A program made the position numbers and the translations under genes. Below, piece after piece: positions 46,001-57,100 of a stretch of DNA of 64,000 nt; within the stretch, counting starts at the first letter, position 1; each line of letters opens with the position of its first letter. Source of the stretch: Uranotaenia lowii (taxonomy: Eukaryota; Arthropoda; Insecta; Diptera; Culicidae); the NCBI RefSeq assembly GCF_029784155.1, contig NC_073693.1, forward strand, positions 332,324,592 through 332,388,591. The letters are read 5' to 3'. The notes beneath the pieces were generated by a model. It searched no databases and had not been told where the DNA came from. It saw only the letters and a program-made list of their open reading frames with translations.

Positions 46001-49000
46001 AGGCTTTCAAGAAGTTCAAGGCCAATGCTGAACGGCAAAGCGGCAAGAAATTGAAGATCCTGCGTACCGACAACGGGACGGAGTACGCAAACCGAGGCTT
46101 CCGAAAGGTTCTGGAGCGCGAGGGTATCCGGCATCAAACGACTTGTCCATACACGCCGCAGCAAAACGGCGTCGCGGAGAGGATGAACCGTACACTGGTG
46201 GAGAAAGCACGGTGCATGCTGAACGATGCGAAGCTTGGTAAGGAGTACTGGGCAGAGGCAGTCGCGACAGCCGCCTATCTCGTCAACCGATGTCCGACGA
46301 GGTGTTTGGACAACAAGACGCCGGAAGAGGCGTGGTCTGGCAAGAAATCGAATCTTCGCCATTTGAAAGTTTTTGGTTCAAGAGTGACGACACACATCCC
46401 GAAGGCGAAGCGCAAGAAGTTTGATCCCAAGGCAAAGAACGGCATTTTTGTTGGTTATTGTGAAGATACCAAAGGCTATCGTGTGTATGACCCCGAGCGC
46501 AACGAGTTCCAGATCAGCCGAGATGTTGTGGTTTTGGCTGAGGGCGAGGCGAACGCACGCGCAGCGTGTGGTGTGAAGCCTGTTGAATTCTTCGAACTTA
46601 AATTCGAGGAGGTCTTCGAATCAGGCGTTGGTTGTGCTGGTCCAGACGCACGACAACCGGGCGATGCTGTTATCCTTCTTAGCATCGATAATGCTGGAGA
46701 TGAAGTTGCTGGTGGCGGTGCCGGATCTGCCGAAAATGCGCTCCCACCGCAAATTCAAAGACCAGCTAATGAGCAAGGATTGAGGCGCAGCGGTCGGGAG
46801 CGCAGGTATCCAGGCAAGTATTCTGATTTCATTAGCTATGGATCCTTTTCTGGTGAAAGTGTTTCCCCTCAGTTGCCACCCGAAACGACCGATGATGCGA
46901 AGCAGATGGACGATCCAACTACCTACGACGAGGTTCTGTGTCGGTCCGACAGAGAGCATTGGGTTCGAGCCATGGAAGAAGAGTTGCAGTCGTTGAGCGA
47001 AAACGAGACGTGGGTGCTGACCGATCTGCCCGAGGGGCGGAAAGCTATACGGAACAAGTGGGTCTTCAAAACGAAGCGTGGACCCGATGGAGTTGTTCAG
47101 CGGTACAAGGCTCGTCTCGTAGTCAAGGGCTGTTCCCAGAGGCCAGGTCTGGATTACGATGAGGTGTATTCCCCCGTCGTGCGGTACGCGACGGTCCGAT
47201 ACCTCATGGCCCTGGCGGTGCGTTATGATCTGGACATCGATCAGATGGACGCCGTGACGGCGTTTCTACAGGGCGAGCTGAAGGACGAGGAAATATACAT
47301 GGTGCCGCCGCAGGGTGTGGAGAACCGGAGCGGCAAGGTTTGCCGGCTGAAGAAGGCACTGTACGGCTTGAAGCAGTCAAGCCGCGTTTGGAATGCTCAG
47401 CTGGATGATGTACTGCAGAGGTTCGGACTGAACCGTTCTTCAGTCGATACCTGCCTGTACTGGATGGTGCGTGAGGAAAAGTTAATGTTCGTCACCATCT
47501 ACGTTGACGATTTCTTGATCTTCACCAATGACCGGAAGTTGAAGGAGAAGCTGAAGGCATACTTGTGTGAGCAGTTCAAGATGAAGGATCTCGGTGAGGC
47601 CAAGTACTGTCTAGGTGTCCGAATTACGAGGGATCGAGAAGAGGGAAAGCTCTGGCTCGATCAGCAAGCGTACGTCGAGGAGCTTATCCAGCGGTTTGGC
47701 ATGGCAGATGCGAAACCGGTGTCCATTCCAGCAGATCCGAGCGTGAGGTTGGGCAAGTCCATGGGTCCCAACGGTCCGGAAGAAGAAGCTGAAATGAAGA
47801 AGGTGCCATTCAAAGAAGCGGTGGGATGTCTGTCGTTCGCAGCTCAAGTAACTCGTCCGGATATTTCCTATGCGGTTAATGCGGTGAGCCAGTTCTGTTC
47901 AAATCCAGGACGACAGCACTGGGAAGCAGTGAAGAAAATCATCCGCTACTTGAAGGGTACTACAACGAAAAAGCTGGAGTACAGCAAGCGTGGATCATCA
48001 GAGCTGGTCGGTTTTAGCGATGCCGATTGGGGAGGAGATCCGGACAACCGAAGGTCGACGACTGGCTACGTGTTCACGATGCAGGGAGGAGCCATTTCGT
48101 GGAACGTCAAGAAGCAGCCGACTGTCGCCCTGTCATCTTGTGAGGCGGAGTACATGGCTCTGTCTCGAACCATCCAAGAGGCCATGTGGTGGACGAACTT
48201 GCGGTCGCAGATTTTCGAGGAGGAACCAGTGCTGATTCAATGCGATAACCAGGGAGCAATCAGCATCGCTGGAAACGGAGCATACAACCCCCGAACGAAG
48301 CACGTGAGCATTCGTTACCACTTCGTGCACGAGAGTCTGAAGGAAGGAGCGGTGAAGGTGAAGTACATCCCGACGACGGATCAACCGGCTGATGGGTTCA
48401 CGAAGCCTCTAGCTGTCCAGAAGCAGCAGCGATTTTGTGGACTTGTAGGCGTCACGGATTAGGGAGGAGTGTAGGAGGCGTAGATTTAATAAAGATCTTA
48501 TCATAGTAATCCGTGCCTAGTTGTAAGATAGTTAAAATAAATTCATTCCACTGTCACACGTTAACCAAACCACACGTGTATTTCAATTTTTTTAACCTAT
48601 TATTTTTCAATCTTTAAATTATTTCCTGGGTTACATTGCGTATTTTTCTAGTCTCTGGAGTCTTTAAGATGCTTTCTTTTAAGTTCTTTTAAAAATGGGC
48701 GCTTCAGTATAGAGGGGGGTATATGGGTGGCCGAGATTTTCCTCAAAATTGCCTTATTTTGAAGCTAACGGACAGCAGAAATAGAATTTCTTAATGAAAA
48801 TTACGCAACATGGATCCGCCTGTGTGCTTTTTTTGTACATCGATGGAAAAACGGTCGCATAAATTCGGGGATTTTTGATAGTCAAAATTAATTCGGGTCC
48901 ATAAAGTTTTAAACCCTAAAGACCTGAATAATGAAAACCTTTTTTCCTTAAATGTACATAAAGGGCCCATAGGTGGATTCACGTTGCGAATTTCGATACA

Positions 49001-50733
49001 GAAATTCAATTTCTGCTGTCCGCAAGCTTCAAAATAAGACAATTTTGGAGAAAGTCTTGGCCACCCATGGTTAAACATCTATTTCGATAAAAAAAAGTAA
49101 ATGTAGGGATGAATCATTCCAGAGAATGAAAATTCCGTATAAAAAAGTAATCGTAATTTTCATTTAATTTTTTATTGTGTTGCTGTTTTGGTCGAGTTAA
49201 TTCTTAAGATTTAGACATCAGCATTTTTTTTTAATAATTATTTCGTTCGATTTCCAGTCAGAAGCCAACCATTGTTTCAACTCTTCTCAAACAAATTCCA
49301 CTGCAACTAAGTCCCATTTCATTACCGAAAGTTTTGCATAAAACCCTTTATGTTCCATTTTCCAGCCTCACCGATGACACGGCCGAAGTTCGTGACGACA
49401 TTCTGGAACGGTGGAAAAAGGCTGGAGAACTCTACTATGTCGAAAATGAAGCAGAGCTCTCGAAAGCCAAACTGGCAGATTTGGTGCCCCCCAACTATCC
49501 CGGGGAATACGAACGTCCCACCTTACCTTGTAGGGCTATCGTTCAGCGAAGTTTGAAGATTGTTGAGCTAATCCTGCACGAAATGGAAGAATGGAAGGAA
49601 GACATACGGCTGCATGCCACAAAGCTGCTGAAGCTCGTCGTCCTTCATGCGGAAAAAAGTTTATCCACCCTGTTCATGCAGATCAATCCGGTGCTTGCGA
49701 AAACTTGTATGGATTCTGACAAAGACATTTCATCGGAAGCTTTGAAAGTTGCTCATTTGTGTGGAATTTTGCTAGAGTATGAAACGTGGAGCAAGCATGC
49801 CCTGGTTGAATTCAGAAAATTTCACTCGTTCGGACATTTGAAATGTATCAACGCCATGTACAATTCATCTGGAATTGAGAAACTAAAGCACTTGAAGAAG
49901 ATTACATCCTTTCTCACGGATAGTGAGGTTTGCCACAATTTGAAAGAACCCTACCAGCTTGAATTATTATCTTTCTGCGAGCGTCTCATCCCTGACTATC
50001 ATCGCGTGTTCCATGCTAAAGAAATCGAGGGGCTCGCCAACGAATCGGACCAGTTGGCGGTGGAACGGATGCTTTACACCGTTGTCCTTAAGGTGGCTGC
50101 ATTTAGTTATGAGGATGCTTTGGCCGTTCGTGACCGAGCCCTGCAGGTTCTAGCGCTGTTAGATTCCCGGCTGGATGCACTCCACGAACGCCATATGGCT
50201 TCGGTTATTATCTCTCTGGAGAATTTGGAAACTATAAATTCCGATTCATCCGATAGCATCCGGCTGCTGGCGGGTATCGTATCCGTGTGTGGTTTTCGCT
50301 TACCATATCATACGGTGCTGAAAAAATCACTGGAGATTGCACTGAAGCACGCCAGCCCACCGGGAAAAATCAAACTCTTCAGCTCGATTTCTATCGTGAG
50401 TATCGCGAATCAATCCACTTTGCGATTGGGTAAATTATTGCCAATGTTTTTTTTTTCTCAACTTTCATATTGAATGTTGCAGGCTCTACTCCAGTGGAAG
50501 GATACCATGCAGGCTTCGGATGAGAAGCATTCAGAGCTTGTAAAGAATTTTATTGAAGGTGGGTTTCGTAGGTTTAGTTATACCCTTATTCATTCTGACA
50601 TATTTTCGTTAAAATATTTACAGAGACTATCGCTCCTTATTTGGTTTGGGCAGCCGGTCGAAGTTCGGAATCCATTCGCTCGATGGCAACGGCTTGTTTG
50701 TGTGCAATGTCGCAAGGAGTAGAGAATAGCATT
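34024..50733 (+). CDS. DNAAF5: Axonemal dynein assembly factor DNAAF5/HEATR2, 5' part (four exons, incomplete)
   Basis: Visible exons are 34024-34838, 49366-50395, 50483-50558 and 50624-50733, with consensus donors and acceptors and consistent phases: 677 codons so far, against 855 residues in the human protein. The product is a chain of HEAT repeats. Key collinear blocks are the first-exon helices (PLVLN at its end), CLTDDTAEVRDDILERW across the first junction, YERPTLPCRAIVQRSLKIV, LHATKLLKLVVLHAE, and APYLVWAAGRSSESIRSMAT in exon 4. DNAAF5 is a cytoplasmic factor that preassembles outer and inner dynein arms for motile cilia; in insects that means sperm flagella and chordotonal neurons. The remaining C-terminal exons, about 150-180 residues, are not found before 64000. 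Intron 1 is 14527 bp and contains a 9-bp satellite array, a LINE fragment, a copia element and MITEs; introns 2 and 3 are 87 and 65 bp. An earlier acceptor-like site at 49257 gives a less conserved join. Confidence 0.9.
35437..35530 (+). repeat. Degenerate tRNA-like SINE head
   Basis: GCGTGGCCAAGCAGTTAGCG resembles a tRNA-type A box and GTTGATTCCCG, about 60 bp later, resembles a B box. The fold is not intact as a tRNA. It lies in DNAAF5 intron 1, directly before a second tRNA-like unit and the satellite array. Confidence 0.45.
35580..35725 (+). repeat. tRNA-derived SINE fragment
   Basis: GTAGCTCAGTTGGTAAGCC at 35588 is a clear RNA polymerase III A box and GAGTTCGAGCC at about 35632 a B box, with tRNA-like spacing. 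This combination and the following AAACATCGAGTTGAACC segment look like mosquito tRNA-derived SINEs. No acceptor stem pairing is intact, so it is not a tRNA gene. It ends where the satellite starts. Confidence 0.65.
35757..36596 (+). repeat. 9-bp satellite array 1, left block (TTTTTGTCA)n
   Basis: An almost perfect tandem array of TTTTTGTCA on the plus strand, with degenerate copies at its left edge (35757-35830). Variants include TTTTTGCCA near 36305 and 36323, and a run of three TTTTTTTCA copies near 36525-36550. An interrupter resembling AATTGAAATTTTCC sits at about 36211. A 5'-truncated LINE separates it from the right block, which has the same orientation and phase class. The period of nine keeps frames open, so long open frames here are not genes. 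Confidence 0.97.
36597..38190 (-). mobile_element. 5'-truncated CR1/Jockey-type LINE inside the satellite
   Basis: Read on the minus strand, one uninterrupted frame of about 515 codons runs from the satellite junction near 38190 to a TAA at 36642. It holds a nearly complete reverse transcriptase: GPGPDNLP, NYRPISILN, VVYIDFSKAFDRVPH, SGVPQGSHLGPLLF, LFYADDLKLF, then DLGVTFDSRLRFHTH and a C-terminal tail. The endonuclease and first ORF are missing. After the stop there are only about 45 bp, ending in ATAA repeats. Satellite lies directly on both sides in the same orientation, so the element integrated into a pre-existing array. The intact frame suggests a fairly recent event. Because the satellite encodes MTK repeats in phase, the open frame appears falsely extended into it. 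Confidence 0.88.
38191..42470 (+). repeat. 9-bp satellite array 1, right block (TTTTTGTCA)n
   Basis: About 3.8 kb of highly homogeneous TTTTTGTCA, then a degenerate tail from about 41840 dominated by TTTTTGTAA copies (42040-42280) and T-rich sequence. Rare one-base changes in T-run length shift the phase at 38755, 39893, 40144, 40406, 40593 and elsewhere. Marker variants include a TTTTTATCA doublet followed by a TTTTTGCCA doublet at 38868-38903, an AATTGAAATTTTTC interrupter at 38731, and a triple TTTTTTTCA at about 41785-41812. Confidence 0.97.
42471..43128. other. T-rich intronic DNA beyond the satellite
   Basis: AT-rich sequence within DNAAF5 intron 1. It has no element ends or open frames of note. 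Confidence 0.5.
43131..43546. mobile_element. Tc1-type MITE, 416 bp
   Basis: The left CACCGCCGACCAAATGTTTA is mirrored by a right end whose complement starts CACTGCCGGCCATAAGTTTG. The inverted repeats are about 30 bp, and TA flanks both ends (43129-43130 and 43547-43548). No transposase is present. The CACTGCCGGCCAnAAGTTTG type of terminus is what I would expect of a Tc1-like family. It lies within DNAAF5 intron 1. Confidence 0.75.
44005..44190. repeat. Dispersed repeat, copy 1 (second copy near 62010)
   Basis: Shares with 62010-62135 the order GTTTGTTTTT, AAAAGGCCTGC, a TTTCTACC / TTTCCTACC part, ACAGTTTTCAAA / ACAGTTTTTAAA, GGAAAAACT / GGAAAAAAAACT and an ACCTGTTCC-like end. This copy also contains an internal duplication of the word CAATGTCGAAAAG. 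Family unknown. Confidence 0.55.
44599..44714 (+). repeat. Left LTR of the copia element
   Basis: Starts TGTAGGAGGCG and ends TATTTCA; no difference from the right LTR was seen. It contains AATAAA 18 bp from its start, a possible polyadenylation signal. At about 116 bp it is short even for copia elements. Confidence 0.9.
44784..45722 (+). pseudogene. copia gag plus truncated protease
   Basis: The frame starts at ATG 44784 and codes for a Ty1/copia-type Gag: LRGRDNYTSWAFAMRMIL near residue 61, the YNYSLVQDA and AWAKLKTAF blocks, and a CCHC zinc knuckle CYNCEKPGHFAVKC near residue 267. It runs on into protease, whose catalytic WYLDSG is present, but is cut off three residues later by a junction that leads to a stop. 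Everything between the protease active site and the pre-integrase HLN-type motif is missing, and the next domain is in another frame. Gag itself looks intact. Described only as found. Confidence 0.85.
45709..48462 (+). pseudogene. copia pol: integrase, reverse transcriptase, RNase H
   Basis: A 917-codon open frame in a different phase from gag, overlapping its end by 14 bp. In order: the remains of the pre-integrase zinc region (LNESSLKKL...CESCLKGKQ), the integrase core (ELVHSDLCGP, ILRTDNGTEY, PQQNGVAERMNRT), a basic linker, reverse transcriptase (RYKARLVVKG, DAVTAFLQGEL, LKKALYGLKQ, the YVDDFLIF catalytic box) and RNase H (DADWGGDPDNRRSTTGY, SSCEAEYMALS). No stops interrupt these domains. 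The protease-to-integrase part and the H of the HLN motif are lost at the 5' edge, so the polyprotein cannot be made intact from this copy. Confidence 0.88.
48470..48585 (+). repeat. Right LTR of the copia element
   Basis: No difference from the left LTR was seen over about 116 bp. Directly preceded by the purine tract and followed by a T run. Confidence 0.9.
48723..49068. mobile_element. Fold-back MITE, about 110-bp arms
   Basis: Left ATGGGTGGCCGAGATTTTCC and the following TATTTTGAAGC..CGGACAGCAGAAAT stretch are mirrored at 48960-49068 with scattered mismatches. The central loop holds about 130 bp. No coding capacity. It lies in DNAAF5 intron 1, 300 bp before exon 2. Confidence 0.75.
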
Positions 50734-51170
50734 GTAAGTACAATTCATATTTTTATCTTACAGGTACCAACTCACTGATCCCGAACGAAAAACGTTTCGC
50801 TTTCAGTTGTTTAAACAGAATAATAGACATCACTTACTTTTTCAAGTTTTATATTCTACATAATTAAAAATTCCTCAAATTTCGGTGCTCTTGATTCTTT
50901 ACAAACTATTTTTTTAAGAATCATTTGAATATCAGCCAAGAGTGTTGATTTTTAAGTCGTTTTAATGCATTTTTTTATGAAATTTTCTCAAAAAATATCA
51001 TCAATGTTTATAATGAACACTTTGAGCTGAAGTTCAACAAAAAATTTTGAATGAAAGCTCAATCATGTCTGTTCCTTGAAACTTCCACGTGTGAAATTTG
51101 GCCAGATCCCATGCATAATCAGAACAAAACCTCGAACATTTTGACCCTTTTTATTTAACTTCTCTCAAGA
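50734..51170. other. Start of the next DNAAF5 intron
   Basis: It begins with donor GTAAGTAC after exon 4. The AT-rich sequence contains no further exon and leads into the second satellite array. Confidence 0.6.
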
Positions 51171-54100
51171 ATGTCAAAAATGACAAAAATGACAAAAATG
51201 ACAAAAATGACAAAAATGACAAAAATGACAAAAATGACAAAAATGACAAAAATGACAAAAATGACAAAAATGACAAAAATGACAAAAATGACAAAAATGA
51301 CAAAAATGACAAAAATGACAAAAATGACAAAAATGACAAAAATGACAAAAATGACAAAAATGACAAAAATGACAAAAATGACAAAAATGACAAAAATGAC
51401 AAAAATGACAAAAATGACAAAAATGACAAAAATGACAAAAATGACAAAAATGACAAAAATGACAAAAATGACAAAAAATGACAAAAATGACAAAAATGAC
51501 AAAAATGACAAAAATGACAAAAATGACAAAAATGACAAAAATGACAAAAATGACAAAAATGACAAAAATGACAAAAATGACAAAAATGACAAAAATGACA
51601 AAAATGACAAAAATGACAAAAATGACAAAAATGACAAAAATGACAAAAATGACAAAAATGACAAAAATGACAAAAATGACAAAAATGACAAAAATGACAA
51701 AAATGACAAAAATGACAAAAATGACAAAAATGACAAAAATGACAAAAATGACAAAAATGACAAAAATGACAAAAATGACAAAAATGACAAAAATGACAAA
51801 AATGACAAAAATGACAAAAATGACAAAAATGACAAAAATGACAAAAATGACAAAAATGACAAAAATGACAAAAATGACAAAAATGACAAAAATGACAAAA
51901 ATTACAAAAATGACAAAAATGACAAAAATGACAAAAATGACAAAAATGACAAAAATGACAAAAATGACAAAAATGACAAAAATGACAAAAATGACAAAAA
52001 TGACAAAAATGACAAAAATGACAAAAATGACAAAAATGACAAAAATGACAAAAATGACAAAAATGACAAAAATGACAAAAGTGACAAAAATGACAAAAAT
52101 GACAAAAATGACAAAAATGACAAAAATGACAAAAATGACAAAAATGACAAAAATGACAAAAATGACAAAAATGACAAAAATGACAAAAATGACAAAAATG
52201 ACAAAAATGACAAAAATGACAAAAATGACAAAAATGACAAAAATGACAAAAGTGACAAAAATGACAAAAATGACAAAAATGACAAAAATGACAAAAATGA
52301 CAAAAATGACAAAAATGACAAAAATGACAAAAATGACAAAAATGACAAAAATGACAAAAATGACAAAAATGACAAAAATGACAAAAATGACAAAAATGAC
52401 AAAAATGACAAAAATGACAAAAATGACAAAAATGACAAAAATGACAAAAATGACAAAAATGACAAAAATGACAAAAATGACAAAAATGACAAAAATGACA
52501 AAAATGACAAAAATGACAAAAATGACAAAAATGACAAAAATGACAAAAATGACAAAAATGACAAAAATGACAAAAATGACAAAAATGACAAAAATGACAA
52601 AAATGACAAAAATGACAAAAATGACAAAAATGACAAAAATGACAAAAATGACAAAAATGACAAAAATGACAAAAATGACAAAAATGACAAAAATGACAAA
52701 AATGACAAAAATGACAAAAATTACAAAAATGACAAAAATGACAAAAATGACAAAAATGACACAAATGACAAAAATGACACAAATGACAAAAATAACAAAA
52801 ATGACAAAAATGACAAAAATGACAAAAATGACAAAAATGACAAAAATGATAAAAATGACAAAAATGACAAAAATGACAAAAATGACAAAAATGACAAAAA
52901 TGACAAAAATGACAAAAATGACAAAAATGACAAAAATGACAAAAATGACAAAAATGACAAAAATGACAAAAATAACAAAAACGAAAAAAATGACAAAAAT
53001 GACAAAAATGACAAAAATGACAAAAATGACAAAAATGACAAAAATGACAAAAATGACAAAAATGACAAAAATGACAAAAATGACAAAAATGACAAAAATG
53101 ACAAAAATGACAAAAATGACAAAAATGACAAAAATGACAAAAATGACAAAAATGACAAAAATGACAAAAATGACAAAAATGACAAAAATGACAAAAATGA
53201 CAAAAATGACAAAAATGACAAAAATGACAAAAATGACAAAAATGACAAAAATGACAAAAATGACAAAAATGACAAAAATGACAAAAATGACAAAAATGAC
53301 AAAAATGACAAAAATGACAAAAATGACAAAAATGACAAAAATGACAAAAATGACAAAAATGACAAAAATGACAAAAATGACAAAAATGACCAAAATGACA
53401 AAAATGACAAAAATGACAAAAATGACAAAAATGACAAAAATGAAAAAAATGACAAAAATGACAAAAATGACAAAAATGACAAAAATGACAAAAATGACAA
53501 AAATGATAAAAATGACAAAAATGACAAAAATGACAAAAATGACAAAAATGACAAAAATGACAAAAATGACAAAAATGACAAAAATGACAAAAATGACAAA
53601 AATGACAAAAATGACAAAAATGACAAAAATGACAAAAATGACAAAAATGACAAAAATGACAAAAATGACAAAAATGACAAAAATGACAAAAATGACAAAA
53701 ATGACAAAAATGACAAAAATGACAAAAATGACAAAAATGACAAAAATGACAAAAATGACAAAAATGACAAAAATGACAAAAATGACAAAAATGACAAAAA
53801 TGACAAAAATGACAAAAATGACAAAAATGACAAAAATGACAAAAATGACAAAAATGACAAAAATGACAAAAATGACAAAAATGACAAAAATGACAAAAAT
53901 GACAAAAATGACAAAAATGACAAAAATGACAAAAATGACAAAAATGACAAAAATGACAAAAATGACAAAATAAAATGACAAAAAATGACAAAAATGACAA
54001 AAATGACAAAAATGACAAAAATGACAAAAATGACAAAAATGACAAAAATGACAAAAATGACAAAAATGACAAAAATGACAAAAATGACAAAAATGACAAA

Positions 54101-57100
54101 AATGACAAAAATGACAAAAATGACAAAAATGACAAAAATGACAAAAATGACAAAAATGACAAAATGACAAAAATGACAAAAATGACAAAAATGACAAAAA
54201 TGACAAAATGACAAAAATGACAAAAATGACAAAAATGACAAAAATGACAAAAATGACAAAAATGACAAAAATGACAAAAATGACAAAAATGACAAAAATG
54301 ACAAAAATGACAAAAATGACAAAAATGACAAAAATGACAAAAATGACAAAATGACAAAAATGACAAAAATGACAAAAATGACAAAAATGACAAAAATGAC
54401 AAAAATGACAAAAATGACAAAAATGACAAAAATGACAAAAATGACAAAAATGACAAAAATGACAAAAATGACAAAAATGACAAAAATGACAAAAATGACA
54501 AAAATGACAAAAATGACAAAAATGACAAAAATGACAAAAATGACAAAAATGACAAAAATGACAAAAATGACAAAAATGACAAAAATGACAAAAATGACAA
54601 AAATGACAAAAATGACAAAAATGACAAAAATGACAAAAATGACAAAAATGACAAAAATGACAAAAATGACAAAATGACAAAAATGACAAAAATGACAAAA
54701 ATGACAAAAATGACAAAAATGACAAAAATGACAAAAATGACAAAAATGACAAAAATGACAAAAATGACAAAAATGACAAAAATGACAAAAATGACAAAAA
54801 TGACAAAAATGACAAAATGACAAAAATGACAAAAATGACAAAAATGACAAAAATGACAAAAATGACAAAAATGACAAAAATTACAAAAATGACAAAAATG
54901 ACAAAAATGACAAAAATGACAAAAATTACAAAAATGACAAAAATGACAAAAATGACAAAAATGACAAAAATTACAAAAATGACAAAAATGACAAAAATGA
55001 AATACAAAAATTACAAAAATGACAAAAATGACAAAAATGACAAAAATGACAAAAATGACAAAAATGACAAAAATGACAAAAAATGACAAAAATGACAAAA
55101 ATGACAAAAATGACAAAAATGACAAAAATGACAAAAATGACAAAAATGACAAAAATGACAAAAATGACAAAAATGACAAAAATGACAAAAATGACAAAAA
55201 TGACAAAAATGACAAAAATGACAAAAATGACAAAAATGACAAAAATGACAAAAATGACAAAAATGACAAAAATGACAAAAATGACAAAAATGACAAAAAT
55301 GACAAAAATGACAAAAATGACAAAAATGACAAAAATGACAAAAATGACAAAAATGACAAAAATGACAAAATGACAAAAATGACAAAAATGACAAAAATGA
55401 CAAAAATGACAAAAATGACAAAAATGACAAAAATGACAAAAATGACAAAAATGACAAAAATGACAAAAATGACAAAAATGACAAAAATGACAAAAATGAC
55501 AAAAATGAAAAAAATGACAAAAATGACAAAAATGACAAAAATGACAAAAATGACAAAAATGACAAAAAATGACAAAATGACAAAAATGATAAAAATGATA
55601 AAAATGACAAAAATGACAAAAATGACAAAAATGACAAAAATGACAAAAATGACAAAAATGACAAAAATGACAAAAATGACAAAAATGACAAAAATGACAA
55701 AAATGACAAAAATGACAAAAATGACAAAAATGACAAAAATGACAAAAATGACAAAAATGACAAAAATGACAAAAATGACAAAAATGACAAAAATGACAAA
55801 AATGACAAAAATGACAAAAATGACAAAAATGACAAAAATGACAAAAATGACAAAAATGACAAAAATGACAAAAATGACAAAAATGACAAAAATGACAAAA
55901 ATGACAAAAATGACAAAAATGACAAAAATGACAAAAATGACAAAAATGACAAAAATGACAAAAATGACAAAAATGACAAAAATGACAAAAATGACAAAAA
56001 TGACAAAAATGACAAAAATGACAAAAATGACAAAAATGACAAAAATGACAAAAATGACAAAAATGACAAAAATGACAAAAATGACAAAAATGACAAAAAT
56101 GACAAAAATGACAAAAATGACAAAAATGACAAAAATGACAAAAATGAAAAAAATGACAAAAATGACAAAAATGACAAAAATGACAAAAATGACAAAAAAT
56201 GACAAAAATGACAAAAATGATAAAAATGATAAAAATGACAAAAATGACAAAAATGACAAAAATGACAAAAATGACAAAAATGACAAAAATGACAAAAATG
56301 ACAAAAATGACAAAAATGACAAAAATGACAAAAATGACAAAAATGACAAAAATGACAAAAATGACAAAAATGACAAAAATGACAAAAATGACAAAAATGA
56401 CAAAAATGACAAAAATGACAAAAATGACAAAAATGACAAAAATGACAAAAATGACAAAAATGACAAAAATGACAAAAATGACAAAAATGACAAAAATGAC
56501 AAAAATGACAAAAATGACAAAAATGACAAAAATGACAAAAATGACAAAAATGACAAAAATGACAAAAATGACAAAAATGACAAAAATGACAAAAATGACA
56601 AAAATGACAAAAATGACAAAAATGACAAAAATGACAAAAATGACAAAAATGACAAAAATGACAAAAATGACAAAAATGACAAAAATGACAAAAATGACAA
56701 AAATGACAAAAATGACAAAAATGACAAAAATGACAAAAATGACAAAAATGACAAAAATGACAAAAATGACAAAAATGACAAAAATGACAAAAATGACAAA
56801 AATGACAAAAATGACAAAAATGACAAAAATGACAAAAATGACAAAAATGACAAAAATGACAAAAATGACAAAAATGACAAAAATGACAAAAATGACAAAA
56901 ATGACAAAAATGACAAAAATGACAAAAATGACAAAAATGACAAAAATGACAAAAATGACAAAAATGACAAAAATGACAAAAATGACAAAAATGACAAAAA
57001 TGACAAAAATGACAAAAATGACAAAAATGACAAAAATGACAAAAATGACAAAAATGACAAAAATGACAAAAATGACAAAAATGACAAAAATGACAAAAAT

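Larger units (their letters stand above)
44599..48585 (+). mobile_element. Ty1/copia LTR retrotransposon, internally deleted
   Basis: Two identical LTRs of about 116 bp (44599-44714 and 48470-48585) bracket gag and pol. A primer-binding site TGGTTATGGGCCCAG (44717-44731), complementary to an internal part of initiator tRNA-Met as in copia, follows the left LTR, and a purine tract AGGGAGGAG (48461-48469) precedes the right one. T runs at both flanks hide the expected 5-bp target duplication. The 4.0 kb element is shorter than usual because part of the protease and the pre-integrase region are missing. It lies in DNAAF5 intron 1 in gene orientation. Identical LTRs indicate recent insertion. Confidence 0.93.

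Noticed and set aside
49258..49365. Alternative, longer DNAAF5 exon 2 starting at the TTTCCAG acceptor at 49257
   Set aside because: It stays open, but adds about 36 poorly conserved residues in the middle of a HEAT repeat. The acceptor at 49365 restores PLVLN-CLTDDTAEVRDD and matches the family.
50396..50473. Open extension of DNAAF5 exon 2 past 50395
   Set aside because: The donor GTGAGT at 50396 joins in phase to exon 3 at 50483 (ALLQWKD), while the extension runs to a stop with unrelated residues. A second donor near 50428 would shift the frame.
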